From contig NZ_BMWA01000014.1 in assembly GCF_014650995.1 (NCBI RefSeq), forward strand, positions 62,001 through 126,000: 64,000 bases of DNA. Direction: 5' to 3'. Each line of letters begins with the position of its first letter. The first letter of the stretch is position 1. The notes beneath the pieces are model-generated. The model was not told the DNA's origin. It worked only from the letters and a program-made list of their open reading frames with translations, and did no database searches. A program made the translations under genes and the position numbers. This document shows, piece by piece, positions 1 to 7,657 of this stretch. Source of the DNA: Streptomyces viridiviolaceus (GTDB lineage Bacteria; Actinomycetota; Actinomycetes; Streptomycetales; Streptomycetaceae).

Positions 1-291
1 CGGCGTCCGCTGGGCGGGGGAGAACCCTGGATGCCCCAGGAGACGATCAGCGTGGAGACCGCGGTCCACGGCTACACGATGGGCTCGGCGTACGCCAACT
101 TCCTGGAACACGACCGGGGCTCGCTGACGGTCGGAAAGGCGGCCGACTTCGTGGTCCTCTCCCGGGACATCCTGCGCTCGGCGCCGGAGGACATCCCCGG
201 CACCGTCGCGGAGACCGTGGTGGTCGGCGGGCGTGTCGAGTACGGGGGGCGAGCGACACCGCTCAGTGTGCCGTGCCCGGCGGCCGGGTGA
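1..291 (+). CDS. Amidohydrolase family 3 (YtcJ-like), C-terminal part only
   Basis: The window opens inside this gene, so only about 96 C-terminal residues are visible. They carry the usual end of a metal-dependent amidohydrolase: a helix in which a bound metabolite is followed by 'SLTVGKAADFVVLSRDIL', the conserved step where the chain returns to the small beta-sandwich domain, then 'ETVVVGGRVEY'. The frame is open from base 1; the ATG at 31 is internal. The substrate cannot be told from this end. A complete protein of the same superfamily lies at 12165-13883, but the two are not in one transcription unit. Confidence 0.75.
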   Translation, partial: RRPLGGGEPWMPQETISVETAVHGYTMGSAYANFLEHDRGSLTVGKAADFVVLSRDILRSAPEDIPGTVAETVVVGGRVEYGGRATPLSVPCPAAG

Positions 292-387
292 GCCCGCGGA
301 ACGGGGACCGGGGAGGCCGGCGGGGGCGGTGACCCGCACCGAACTCGGCGGCCGCTCACGTCCACGCACGTCGGCGGTGTGCCGTGC

Positions 388-555
388 TCACTCCTCCCGC
401 TCCAGGTCGGCCTCGGCCCGCTCCTCGTCGAGGTCGGACTGCGCGTGGGCGTACAGGTCGTGCACGAATCGCCGCGCCTCGTCGGCGGGAATGCCCTCGG
501 CGAGGCGCAGCAGCCGGTCGACCCAGGGCTCGAGCAGGTCGCTCGTGTCGTTCAT
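388..555 (-). CDS. Small hypothetical protein (55 aa)
   Basis: A short ORF starting MNDTSDLLEPW and ending in a highly charged tail rich in Glu and Asp. The ATG at 555 is preferred over a TTG at 570. It has no signal peptide or membrane segment, and its third codon positions are G/C-rich as in real Streptomyces genes. The central stretch 'EARRFVHDLYAHAQSDLDEE' should form an amphipathic helix. I do not recognise the family; it could be a DNA- or protein-binding accessory peptide. It lies alone between two broken genes. Confidence 0.4.
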   Translation of the reverse strand: MNDTSDLLEPWVDRLLRLAEGIPADEARRFVHDLYAHAQSDLDEERAEADLEREE

Positions 556-618
556 GATGTGACGTCCCAACGTCGTCGGTGGTTCGGAAGACGCCCGGAC
601 GACGTCCGGGCCCCCTGC

Positions 619-960
619 TCAGTCGTCCTGGAGGGCGGTGTGCAGGGCGTCGATGGCGAGGTGCCGTGCGACATCGGCCGCGCGGGTGTCGCGCGGGCTG
701 TCCGGCATCAGGAAGTCATGGACCGTACCGGTCACTCGGACGCAGGCGACGTCCACGTCGAGGCCGGCCCGCAGAGGCGAGGCGTGCACCTCGGTGCGCC
801 GGGCCGGTGCGGAGTACTGGGCGCGGCCGACATGCAGGCGCCCACCGAGCCGCCGGTCACCGCGACGCGACCGGCGTCGGGGGTGCGGACCGGTGGCCTC
901 GGCCAGTGCCTTCGCCGCCGGGTCGAGGCAGGCAGTGACGGGCGGGGGTATGTCGGACAT
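619..960 (-). pseudogene. Alpha/beta-hydrolase (HSL-type esterase) remnant with large internal deletion
   Basis: The 113-residue frame joins the first ~25 residues of an HSL-family esterase (VTACLDPAAKALAEATG) to its last ~55 residues (the segment around 'VRVTGTVHDFLMPDS' with the catalytic-His loop). The middle of a normal ~310-residue enzyme, including the HGGG oxyanion motif and the GDSAG nucleophile elbow, is absent. The joining segment is Arg-rich and looks like out-of-frame coding DNA. The protein cannot be an active hydrolase. The start region carries a 14-bp tandem duplication (955-968 and 969-982) that copies the ribosome site and ATG out of frame. Confidence 0.65.
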
Positions 961-982
961 GGTGCCTCGGACATGGTGCCTC
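955..982. repeat. 14-bp perfect tandem duplication over a start codon
   Basis: GGACATGGTGCCTC occurs twice back to back. Read on the minus strand this duplicates the GAGG ribosome site and the ATG of the esterase remnant. Because 14 is not a multiple of three, the upstream ATG opens a different frame. Confidence 0.9.
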
Positions 983-1038
983 CGATTCAGCCGCTGACCG
1001 CTCGTGCAGGGGTCACGAGCGCGCCGTATCCGACTCAA

Positions 1039-1347
1039 CGCGCTTCCGCCCCCGGCAGCAACCGACAGCCGGCCACGACCTGCCCGTCCTGATGTGACTG
1101 TGCGCCGATCGGGTGTACGCCGGATCGCCGGCGTCCCTCGGCCGCGTGGTCCACGGCCGGCCGGGGCCCCTGTCCCCGAGGCGTTCGTCCGGCCTGCCCG
1201 CGCCGGCGAGCACGGGCTCTCCGCGCCGGCGGGACGCGGAGGCCGCCATGGCAGCCACGACGTGTTGCACCGCGCTGCCGGGACTGGACGACGCGATCAC
1301 GCTGCCGGCCCCGTCGCCCGTCTCGGCAAGGCCGGCCCTGCGACCGA
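1039..1347. other. Stretch without a recognisable gene
   Basis: About 310 bp between the esterase remnant and the transposase scrap. Several frames are open on both strands, but none gives a recognisable protein or a clear ribosome site. It is probably decayed sequence at a rearranged junction. Confidence 0.5.
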
Positions 1348-1443
1348 CAGCATGACGATCCCGGAGCTGGTCCGCCTGGCAAAGATCCGCTGGCGCATCG
1401 AACACGATTACCGCGAACTCACGGCCCCTGCCCAGCAGGACCA
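1348..1443 (+). pseudogene. Transposase fragment (IS701/IS4-type, C-terminal catalytic segment)
   Basis: The peptide 'IPELVRLAKIRWRIEHDYREL' matches the conserved block around the last acidic catalytic residue of IS701-like DDE transposases, where the family reads R-W-x-I-E-x-x-x-R-E-L. About 25 residues are recognisable and the frame then runs into unrelated sequence. No terminal inverted repeats were seen. It is a different lineage from the transposase wreck at 6100-6660 (RWAIEECFQ type). Confidence 0.65.
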
Positions 1444-1473
1444 CACCAAGATCAAGACAGACCTGACGGAGTT

Positions 1474-1569
1474 GACGGGTGCGGGGCGTCGGCCGGTGAG
1501 GCGGGTGATCAGCCGTCGTACTCGGCGAGGCCGAGGTGGATGAGCTGGGAGGATCCGTTTCTGCTTTCC
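1474..1569 (-). repeat. 96-bp inverted repeat, left copy (transposase 3' fragment)
   Basis: Read on the minus strand, this segment matches 6460-6555 on the plus strand over 96 bases with only two mismatches. The right copy belongs to the C-terminal coding part of an IS701-like transposase, so the left copy is a scrap of the same element in opposite orientation. The two copies point outward from the 2-MIB operon. Homology stops abruptly at both ends. Confidence 0.9.
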
Positions 1570-1805
1570 GCGCGAGGAGCGACCGGTCCGCTGCTGCGGG
1601 GGTGGGTGTGGCGGTGTCCGCGTCGGCGCACCAATTGGTGGGCCGCCCGGCCTGCGGAGGCGCGGCGCGGATGGCTGGGTGCGGCAGGGCGTGGTGCGGG
1701 CCGGGAGGCGCCGGGGGTGCCCCTAAGCGTTCGTCACGGCAGAAGACCAGTAGGTTCGTGTGGTCGAGGGTGGAACTGTCGGCGTACGAGTGAACGTGGC
1801 CCCGG
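1570..1805. other. Non-coding stretch downstream of the 2-MIB operon
   Basis: The region between the repeat copy and the operon terminator has open frames on the plus strand only because of its base composition. I see no protein family in it. Confidence 0.45.
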
Positions 1806-1848
1806 CGCGCGGGGCCGGAGCCGCCGGTGAGAGGCCCGGCCCCGCGCG
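1806..1848 (-). terminator. Likely terminator of the 2-MIB operon
   Basis: A 13-bp perfect stem (CGCGCGGGGCCGG with its complement at 1836-1848) encloses a 17-base loop, immediately 3' of the methyltransferase stop codon at 1856. There is no T-run, as is usual in Streptomyces. Confidence 0.6.
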
Positions 1849-1855
1849 GCCGGGC

Positions 1856-2731
1856 TCACACGCGGTCGGCCGCGATCAGGACGTACTGGAAGGAGCCGTC
1901 GCGGTAGGACTCGATGAACGCCTTCTCGATTCCGGTGACCAGCGAGGACGTGGCCCGCAGCTCCCAGTAGGGCAGTGTGTCCGGGGTGAGGTCGACGATG
2001 GTGTGCGGCACGAGCCGGTTGTCGGCCATGGCGCGCAGGTACTCGCGGCGGGAGTGGATGTTGCACTCGAAGTGGGCGTTGATCTGGGAGACCCACTTCG
2101 ACGGCTGGCCGTAGCGGGGGTTCCAGCAGCCGGTGATCGTCACGTACCGGCCGCCGACCTTCAGGTAGCGGGAGTGCTCGGCAAACAGGTCGTGCAGGTC
2201 GACGTACATGGTCGACTCGTTGTTCCACGAGGCCGTGATGCTGCCCTTGCCGAAGGGCGTGTCGAGCATGTTGCACACGCGGGAGCGGACGTGGCCGTCG
2301 ATACGCAGTTCCCGTGCGCGCCGGTTGCCGAAGTCGGCCTGGGCGGCGGACAGGGTGACGCCCTCGACCCGGCAGCCGAAGCGGCGGTGGGCCATGACCA
2401 TGGACCCACCGCGTCCGCAGCCGGCGTCGACGAGGGTGTCGTCGGGACCGACCGGGCCGAGGTGGTCCATGAGGAACTCCGCCTGTGCCGACTCCAGCCG
2501 GTGCAGCTCCGCGATGACCTTTTCCTCGTACTCGCTGTGTGCTGGGTCGCCGAGCGCGGCATGGTCCACGGCACCGATGCCGTAGTGGTGGTGGTAGAGC
2601 CCGTCCACGTCACCGAGGCGGAGGTTGACCGGCCGGGCCTCGTTGTTCCAGTAGCGGGCGATGTCCTCCTGGTACGGCGTCGCCGGGGCCGGGATCTTCG
2701 CGGTGGTGGCGGAGGTGGTCTCAGTGGTCAC
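1856..2731 (-). CDS. gppmt: Geranyl diphosphate 2-C-methyltransferase (2-MIB pathway)
   Basis: A 291-residue class I SAM methyltransferase. The glycine-rich SAM loop is seen at about residues 100-110 as 'VDAGCGRGGS', and an N-terminal YWNNEARPVNLRLGDVDGLYHHHYG segment fits the GPP methyltransferase family. The family adds a methyl group to C2 of geranyl diphosphate, giving 2-methyl-GPP, the substrate of the synthase encoded just upstream. The start is GTG at 2731; its AAGGAA ribosome site overlaps the TAA stop of the synthase gene, leaving a 15-base gap and suggesting translational coupling. It is the last gene of the operon and is followed by a strong hairpin. It is the expected cytosolic partner of the encapsulated cyclase. 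Confidence 0.93.
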   Translation of the reverse strand: MTTETTSATTAKIPAPATPYQEDIARYWNNEARPVNLRLGDVDGLYHHHYGIGAVDHAALGDPAHSEYEEKVIAELHRLESAQAEFLMDHLGPVGPDDTLVDAGCGRGGSMVMAHRRFGCRVEGVTLSAAQADFGNRRARELRIDGHVRSRVCNMLDTPFGKGSITASWNNESTMYVDLHDLFAEHSRYLKVGGRYVTITGCWNPRYGQPSKWVSQINAHFECNIHSRREYLRAMADNRLVPHTIVDLTPDTLPYWELRATSSLVTGIEKAFIESYRDGSFQYVLIAADRV

Positions 2732-2746
2732 AGATATGTCCGTTCC

Positions 2747-4114
2747 TTACCAGAAGTCGGGCAGGCTGTAGCGGTAGGTGTTGGTGCGGTGCCAGTCGTG
2801 GTTGCCGTCGACCCAGGCGGCCACGCCCCTGAGGAAGCGCAGCACTGTGGGCAGGGGGCAGGCCTGTGCGAGGTCGGCGGCGGCGGCCTCGAAGGCGTGC
2901 TGGAGTTCGTTGTGGACCTCGACGGCCTTGAGATAGGCGTCGCGTTCGCAGAGCTGCTCGCGTTCGGCGATCACCACCGGCAGGTTCAGGTGGCGGCCCG
3001 GGCTGTCGAGTTCCTTGGTGTACGAGTAGAGGTCGTTGACGATGGTGGTCGCGTTGCCGGCGAGGGCGATGACCCGTTGCATGTCCGGCCGGGCGTGCAG
3101 GTCCGCGGGCAGTTCGTATCCGCCGACGGTGTCGGTGATCGTGGGGCAGGGGCGGAAGTTGTTGAACTGACGCATCGCCAGGTACTCCCACACCTCCGGG
3201 ACGTGTCCGGTCTGTGCCCAGGCGGCCTCGGCGAGGTAGCCCATGTGCAGCCGGGCCATGTCGTGCCGGTAGCGGTCGGCCTGGGAGGGCGTGGCCGCGC
3301 GGACGAAGTAGTCCATGGCGCTGCGGTACGCCCGGCGCGGGGCGTCCGAAGTGAGCGACTCCTGCCACGCCGGCGTGTACTCCGCGGTGGTGTGGAAGTG
3401 GTCGATCGCGGTGTGCGCGAGGAGCAGGCGCCCGCCGAGACCGACGGGCGACCCGCCGTGGTCCTCGCAATAGCAGTCGTCCACCGCGTTCTCCGCGACC
3501 ATCAGCCGTGTGGCGAGCATCAGGTGGTCGACCGTCGGGGCGTCGGGGTGACAGCCGACCATGTAACGGCCGACGGAGAAGCCGTCGAACTGCCCCTCCC
3601 ACTCCTCGGGATAGAGCTGGACCTCGTCCTCGGCCCAGCGCTTGATACGGCGGCTCACCTCCTCGACGCGCACGGGGTCGGGTTCCGGGACGGGGTGGTA
3701 GTAGAGACCGGGGACGGCTCGTCCGGCGGCGGCTGGAGCGGGTGCCGGATCCCGTGCGGGTTCGTACCGGCTGGTCAGGGCGAGTGAGGTCGTGCCCGGT
3801 CCGGTCGGTCCGCGCAGGATCCGCTGGAGGGCGGAGCCGGCCGCGGTCGCGTCGGGCGTGTCCCCGACGCCGGGGGCGGGCACCGGAGGCGGTGGCGGGT
3901 CGGGGATCGTGACCGGTGGATGCAGTGCGGCCAGGAAACCTGAGGCGGTCGGCGTGGCCGGAAGGTCCAAGCTCCCCGGGGCGGGGGTGTCCGGCACGGC
4001 TGCGGGCGGCGTCGGCCGCTGCTCAGGTGGGGATGATCCGAGGGGCCCGGCGTCGGGCATCGGCGGCTCCTTGCTGCGGTGGGGTGGGCGCTCCGTCGGC
4101 GTGGCGCGTGTCAT
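2747..4114 (-). CDS. mibA: 2-methylisoborneol synthase with Pro-rich encapsulin-targeting tail
   Basis: A 455-residue class I terpene cyclase. Residues 1 to about 135 are low-complexity, rich in Pro, Ala and Thr, and should be disordered; the catalytic domain follows. The first metal motif is the variant DDCYCED at 212-218 and the NSE triad is NDLYSYTKE at 360-368, both as in 2-MIB synthases. The enzyme ionises 2-methyl-GPP and cyclises it to 2-methylisoborneol. In published work on Streptomyces, the disordered N-terminus of this enzyme directs loading into the Family 2B encapsulin shell encoded by the neighbouring gene. The gene lies 26 bases after the shell gene and 15 before the methyltransferase. 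Short conserved patches in the tail (around residues 48-65 and 107-117) are candidate shell-binding motifs; that is inference. Confidence 0.93.
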   Translation of the reverse strand: MTRATPTERPPHRSKEPPMPDAGPLGSSPPEQRPTPPAAVPDTPAPGSLDLPATPTASGFLAALHPPVTIPDPPPPPVPAPGVGDTPDATAAGSALQRILRGPTGPGTTSLALTSRYEPARDPAPAPAAAGRAVPGLYYHPVPEPDPVRVEEVSRRIKRWAEDEVQLYPEEWEGQFDGFSVGRYMVGCHPDAPTVDHLMLATRLMVAENAVDDCYCEDHGGSPVGLGGRLLLAHTAIDHFHTTAEYTPAWQESLTSDAPRRAYRSAMDYFVRAATPSQADRYRHDMARLHMGYLAEAAWAQTGHVPEVWEYLAMRQFNNFRPCPTITDTVGGYELPADLHARPDMQRVIALAGNATTIVNDLYSYTKELDSPGRHLNLPVVIAEREQLCERDAYLKAVEVHNELQHAFEAAAADLAQACPLPTVLRFLRGVAAWVDGNHDWHRTNTYRYSLPDFW

Positions 4115-4140
4115 GCGGGGACCTGCAGCGGATCAGGGCT

Positions 4141-5556
4141 TCAGCGCGGACCGGGGGCGATCTGTACGTTCTCCATCACGCCGAGGGCGTCGGGCAGGAG
4201 CACCGCGACGGAGTAGTAGGTGCTGACGAGGTAGGAGATGATCGCCTGTTCGTTGATGCCCATGAACCGCACGGACAGGCCCGGTTCGTACTCGTCCGGC
4301 AGTTCTGTCTGCCGCAGGCCGATGACGCCCTGGTTCTTCTCACCGGTACGCATCGCGATGATGGAGCTGGTCTGCTCCCTGCTGATCGGGATCTTGTTGC
4401 AGGGCAGGATGGGGACCCCGCGCCAGGCTGGGACGGACTGCCCGCCGAGGTCGACATGATCGGGGTAGAGACCGCAGGCGTTGAAGCCGCGTCCGATGGC
4501 GGCGATGGTCCGGGGGTGGGCGAGGAACAGTTTGGTGCCGCGCCGGCGGCAGAGCAGGTCGTCCATGTCGTCCGGGGTCGGCGGGCCGGTGCGGGGCTGG
4601 ATCCGCTGCTTGAAATCGGCATTGTGCAGCAGCCCGAACTCGCGGTTGTTGATCAGCTCGTGTTCCTGACGCTCACGCAAGGCCTCGACGGTGAGCCTGA
4701 GTTGCTCCTCGCTCTGGTTCATCGGACCGTTGTAGAGGTCGGCGACCCGGGTGTGGATCCTCAGAACGGTCTGTGCGACGGAGAGCTCGTACTCGCGCGG
4801 GTGCAGTTCGTAGTCGACGAAGGTGCCGGGCAGTTCGGCCTCGCCGACGTGGCCGGCCGACACGGCGATCTCGGCCTCACCGTGTTTGTTCTGCCGCTGC
4901 CGCGTGCGGGCGCCGAACTCGTCCACGTGGGCCCGAAGGTGCGGCGCAGAGGCCTGGACTGCGGAGAAGTCGGCACGGGAGAGGGTGAGAAGGGTTCCGG
5001 ACGTCTCGGCGGTGACCGTGCAGTCGTGGCGGGCGTCGGAGTCCGACAAGGCCTTCTCACCGAAGTGGTCGCCGTCCGCGAGCACCGCGATGGCGATCTC
5101 TCCGCCGTACTTGCCCTCGGAGGTCTGGCTGCCCCGACCGTGGGCGATCAGGTGGACTCCGTCTGCGGGGCTGCCACGCTCGACGAGGACTTCGCCCGCC
5201 GCGAAGTCGCGCTGCGTGCAGCGGTCGGCGAGGGTGGTGAGAACGTCCGTGTCCTCGAAGCCGCGCAGAAGGGCCAGTTCCGTGAGCTCCCGGGGGATCA
5301 CCCGGACCGTGGCGCCCTCCTGGACGAACTCGATGCGCCCGTCGCCGAGCGTATGGCGCAAACGCCGGTTGACCCGGTAGGCGCCGCCCTCGGCCTCGAC
5401 CCAGGGCAGCATCCGCAGCAACCAGCGGGAAGTGATCTCCTGCATCTGCGGCGCGGACTTCGTGGTGGTGGCGAGGTTGCGGGCCGCGGCGGTACTCAGG
5501 GACTGCTGCGGCGCGTCGGGAGTGGTCTGAGCTTCCGGCATGCTGTCGACGGACAT
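4141..5556 (-). CDS. eshA: Family 2B encapsulin shell protein with cNMP-binding domain (EshA type)
   Basis: A 471-residue protein of the group long called EshA and now recognised as Family 2B encapsulins: HK97-type shell proteins with an inserted cyclic-nucleotide-binding domain. That domain spans roughly residues 95-205, with a degenerate phosphate cassette 'DGDHFGEKALSDSDARHD'. The flanking regions (for example 'NNREFGLLHNADFKQRI' and 'LYPDHVDLGGQSVPAWRG') form the shell fold. The frame is open to 5736, but the ATG at 5556 has an AAGGAG site 13 bases upstream and gives the family's usual N-terminus. It is first in the operon, before its cargo enzyme. Presumably it assembles an icosahedral compartment around 2-MIB synthase. 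Whether the degenerate cassette still binds cAMP or cGMP is not decidable here. Confidence 0.88.
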   Translation of the reverse strand: MSVDSMPEAQTTPDAPQQSLSTAAARNLATTTKSAPQMQEITSRWLLRMLPWVEAEGGAYRVNRRLRHTLGDGRIEFVQEGATVRVIPRELTELALLRGFEDTDVLTTLADRCTQRDFAAGEVLVERGSPADGVHLIAHGRGSQTSEGKYGGEIAIAVLADGDHFGEKALSDSDARHDCTVTAETSGTLLTLSRADFSAVQASAPHLRAHVDEFGARTRQRQNKHGEAEIAVSAGHVGEAELPGTFVDYELHPREYELSVAQTVLRIHTRVADLYNGPMNQSEEQLRLTVEALRERQEHELINNREFGLLHNADFKQRIQPRTGPPTPDDMDDLLCRRRGTKLFLAHPRTIAAIGRGFNACGLYPDHVDLGGQSVPAWRGVPILPCNKIPISREQTSSIIAMRTGEKNQGVIGLRQTELPDEYEPGLSVRFMGINEQAIISYLVSTYYSVAVLLPDALGVMENVQIAPGPR

Positions 5557-6100
5557 CGGGGGGATTTCTCCTTGCACGACGGGTCGTCCGGCGCACACGG
5601 GTGCGCCGACCGGGAGACAGGGAGGAGTGGGCATCGAGCGGGAGGGATCGCGGGGCTCCGTCCACCTGCAGAAGGTATCCGCTGGACTGGCCGCATCCAC
5701 CAGGGAGACGGGATGCTTACCCCGAAGCAGTGACAATCGGTTGAGTGTGGTTTATCAGCGCCGATCTGCTCCCAAGCCGCTCCACGCCTGGGGGAGGAAC
5801 GCCGCACCGAGCAGGCTCCCCGCCGTTCCTTTCGTTCCTCCCAGCGCCTTCCTCCGGTGCGGCAGCCTCCTGGTGTGCGGCGTAGGTGACCGCGGCGGGA
5901 GAGGACGTACGGGAAACTCCCATGTGCCGGTTCGTACGACTCTGCGATCATCCCCGGATGGCGCACGGCCTCGCATCACGCGAACCCCCGGCAAAGTGGA
6001 GTCACAGCGACACGGGCCTTCTGACCTGCAGCTCTATGTTTATCGGTCGGGCTCATCGTCGACCGCCCGGCCTTCCACGGCGCCGTCATCCAGACCGGCA
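5557..6100. other. Upstream region of the 2-MIB operon, no gene seen
   Basis: About 540 bp between the shell gene start and the transposase wreck. The promoter of the 2-MIB operon must lie here on the minus strand. I could not pick a convincing -35/-10 pair. No protein family was recognised in any frame. Confidence 0.5.
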
Positions 6101-6660
6101 CCGAGCCCTACCGCCGCGCCCACACGCCCTTGCCGCCACGACACCGTCGTCACCCACTGGGCCATCACCCCGTGCACGACCTCTTTTCCGGCCTGCCCAG
6201 GCAGAAGTGGAAGCGCCGTTCCTGCGGGAACGGCGCCCACGGCCGACGCATCCACGACTGGGCGCGAGTCGAGGTCGGGCCCTGGCACCGACCCGACCGC
6301 CGGCACTGGGTACTCGCCCGCCGCACCGTCGGCCGGCCCGAGGAGATCTCCTGCTGCATCGCCTACTGCCCAGCCGAGACCACCTCGATGAGCTGATCCG
6401 CATCCCGGTCAGCCGGTGGGCCATCGAGGAATGCTTCCAAAGCGCCAAGCTGGATGCCGGGAAAGCAGAAACGGATCCTCCCGGCTCATCCACCCCGGCC
6501 TCGCCGAGTACGACGGCTGATCACCCGCCTCACCGGCCGACGCCCCGCACCCGTCGAGCACATCCTGCACTGGTCACATGTGCGCCGACGACGTCAGTAC
6601 CAAGGCCGCACCAGTCACTGCAAACGACGCGGACACAGCCCCTGACCTGGCCATCAGTCA
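6101..6660 (+). pseudogene. Degraded IS701-family transposase
   Basis: Three consecutive frames carry successive pieces of one transposase: 'FSGLPRQKWKRRSCGNGAHG' and 'HDWARVEVGPW' up to 6393, then 'ELIRIPVSRWAIEECFQSAK' with the late catalytic Glu from about 6380, then 'RRLITRLTGRRPAPVEHILH' to the normal C-terminus near 6645. At least two frameshifts and an internal deletion separate them, and the N-terminal half with the first catalytic Asp is missing. The segment 6460-6555 recurs inverted at 1474-1569. Confidence 0.75.
6460..6555 (+). repeat. 96-bp inverted repeat, right copy
   Basis: Partner of 1474-1569, with 94 of 96 positions identical in inverted orientation. It lies inside the transposase C-terminal coding part, and the pair brackets the whole 2-MIB operon (about 4.9 kb between the inner edges). 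Confidence 0.9.
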
Positions 6661-6679
6661 CTGCAAACACCGTTGCAGT
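6612..6679. repeat. 14-bp direct repeat plus 7-bp hairpin at the transposase end
   Basis: CAGTCACTGCAAAC occurs at 6612-6625 and again at 6655-6668. The second copy continues into ACTGCAA-acaccg-TTGCAGT (6660-6679), a short hairpin. It sits just after the transposase C-terminus and could mark the old end of the element or act as a terminator for the convergent gene. Confidence 0.55.
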
Positions 6680-6680
6680 A

Positions 6681-7010
6681 CTAGGCGTTCTTCGGCGCCG
6701 CCTGCTGCACGACCTCGAACGACCACAGCGTGGAGTTGCTCGCCGCGGGCGCGGGGCGCTCGCCGCCGTCCGTCGGGCGCCCCTGGTGGGCGGCCTTCAT
6801 GGGGCCTTCCATCCAGGCGTTGAAGGACTCCTCGTCACGCCACCGGGTGTAGACGAGGTAGGTGTCCGTGCCTTCCACCGGGCGGAGCAGTTCGAACCAT
6901 TCGAACCCGTCGGAGTTCTCCACGGCGTGCGCTCGGGAGGCGAAGCGCTTCTCCAGGGTCTCCCGCTGCTCGGCGGGGACGGTCAGCACGTTGATCTTGA
7001 CTACGCTCAT
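6681..7010 (-). CDS. Antibiotic biosynthesis monooxygenase (ABM) domain protein
   Basis: A 109-residue single-domain protein with the ferredoxin-like ABM fold. An opening strand 'VVKINVLTVPAEQRETLEKRFASR' is followed by 'FEWFELLRPVEGTDTYLVYT' and 'WRDEESFNAWMEGPMKAAHQ', the conserved pattern of small cofactor-poor or haem-linked monooxygenases (HmoA/MhuD/YgiN group). The ATG at 7010 has a GAGG site; the longer frame adds an unlikely Cys/Arg-rich leader. Residues that would fix haem binding versus quinol oxidation cannot be assigned from sequence alone. The gene stands alone next to transposase debris. Confidence 0.75.
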   Translation of the reverse strand: MSVVKINVLTVPAEQRETLEKRFASRAHAVENSDGFEWFELLRPVEGTDTYLVYTRWRDEESFNAWMEGPMKAAHQGRPTDGGERPAPAASNSTLWSFEVVQQAAPKNA

Positions 7011-7240
7011 GCACCTCATCCTGCCGCATGCCGGTCGGCAGTCGCGGATCGGCCCGTCCGACACACGGTGTCGTGCCGCGGTGCGGGCGTGGGCGAGTAC
7101 GTCGGTGGGGCCGGTGTGACGGCTGCGGTACGACTACTCACCGATGCCGGTGATGTGGCATCTGCCTGCGGCTTTGGACGTGCGAGCCTGCGTGGGCAAC
7201 TGCCGCTCACCGGACTCGGGGGCCCGCGCGCACGACGCCC

Positions 7241-7417
7241 GTGATCGAACCGGCCCTGCTGCCCGGACACGTCTGCTTCTGGCCCGAGCCGGACGAGACG
7301 GGCCCCGGCGGAGGCTGGTGCTACGACGGCACGGGTTACGCCGAGGCCCCCTGCGAATGGTGGGACAAGTTGGACGGTGTCCAGCGCAACCGGCCCACCG
7401 ACTGCCAACCCGGCTGA
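7241..7417 (+). CDS. Small Cys/Trp-rich protein, possibly the 3' part of a secreted protein
   Basis: The GTG at 7241 opens 58 residues with strongly G/C third positions and a Cys/Trp pattern (C-F-W, W-C-Y, P-C-E-W-W, D-C-Q) seen in small secreted disulfide-bonded Streptomyces proteins such as I36-type inhibitors. There is no signal peptide and no convincing ribosome site, so this may be the surviving tail of a longer gene. The next small frame begins 10 bases downstream. Confidence 0.35.
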   Translation: MIEPALLPGHVCFWPEPDETGPGGGWCYDGTGYAEAPCEWWDKLDGVQRNRPTDCQPG

Positions 7418-7427
7418 GGCACCCGCC

Positions 7428-7604
7428 GTGCCCACGGCACGTACCCCACGGCGTCCGGCGCACCACGAACGGGCGCTCCCGGGGCTGTTGCTCGCCACCC
7501 TGGGGCTGCTGGTCGGCTGCGCAGCACCCGGCCACCGGGTCGAACTCGGCCCCGAGGACACGGTCAAGGCCGCTCAGCGGATCCTCACCGTGAAGACTCG
7601 TTGA
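7428..7604 (+). CDS. Truncated small lipoprotein
   Basis: The GTG at 7428 gives 58 residues with an Arg-rich n-region, a hydrophobic run 'LPGLLLATLGLLVGC' ending in a lipobox Cys, and a mature part starting 'VELGPEDTVKAAQRIL' that stops after only about 25 residues. Streptomyces lipoproteins of this look are usually far longer, so the 3' end has probably been lost. Its last bases overlap the putative -35 of the next gene. Confidence 0.4.
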   Translation: MPTARTPRRPAHHERALPGLLLATLGLLVGCAAPGHRVELGPEDTVKAAQRILTVKTR

Positions 7605-7631
7605 CCTCAAGTGCGGTTGGGTTTCTAGGGT
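7601..7631 (+). promoter_or_regulatory. Candidate sigma-HrdB-type promoter for the NmrA-like gene
   Basis: TTGACC at 7601-7606 and TAGGGT at 7626-7631 are separated by 19 bases, followed by an AAAGGAG ribosome site at 7644-7650 and the ATG at 7658. The spacing is slightly long. Confidence 0.45.
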
Positions 7632-7657
7632 CGTCGGCAGACGAAAGGAGTCCGACC

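Noticed and set aside
1004..1543. 179-codon plus-strand frame as a full transposase gene
   Set aside because: Only about 25 residues near 1348-1443 resemble a transposase. The remainder is low-complexity Arg/Pro/Ala sequence.
1760..3787. 675-codon plus-strand frame opposite the 2-MIB genes
   Set aside because: It is the mirror of three confidently identified minus-strand genes and encodes no recognisable domain; long antisense frames are normal at this GC content.
5557..5736. N-terminal extension of the encapsulin gene to 5736
   Set aside because: The extra 60 residues are Cys/Pro/Arg-rich with no family match, and a proper AAGGAG site precedes the ATG at 5556.
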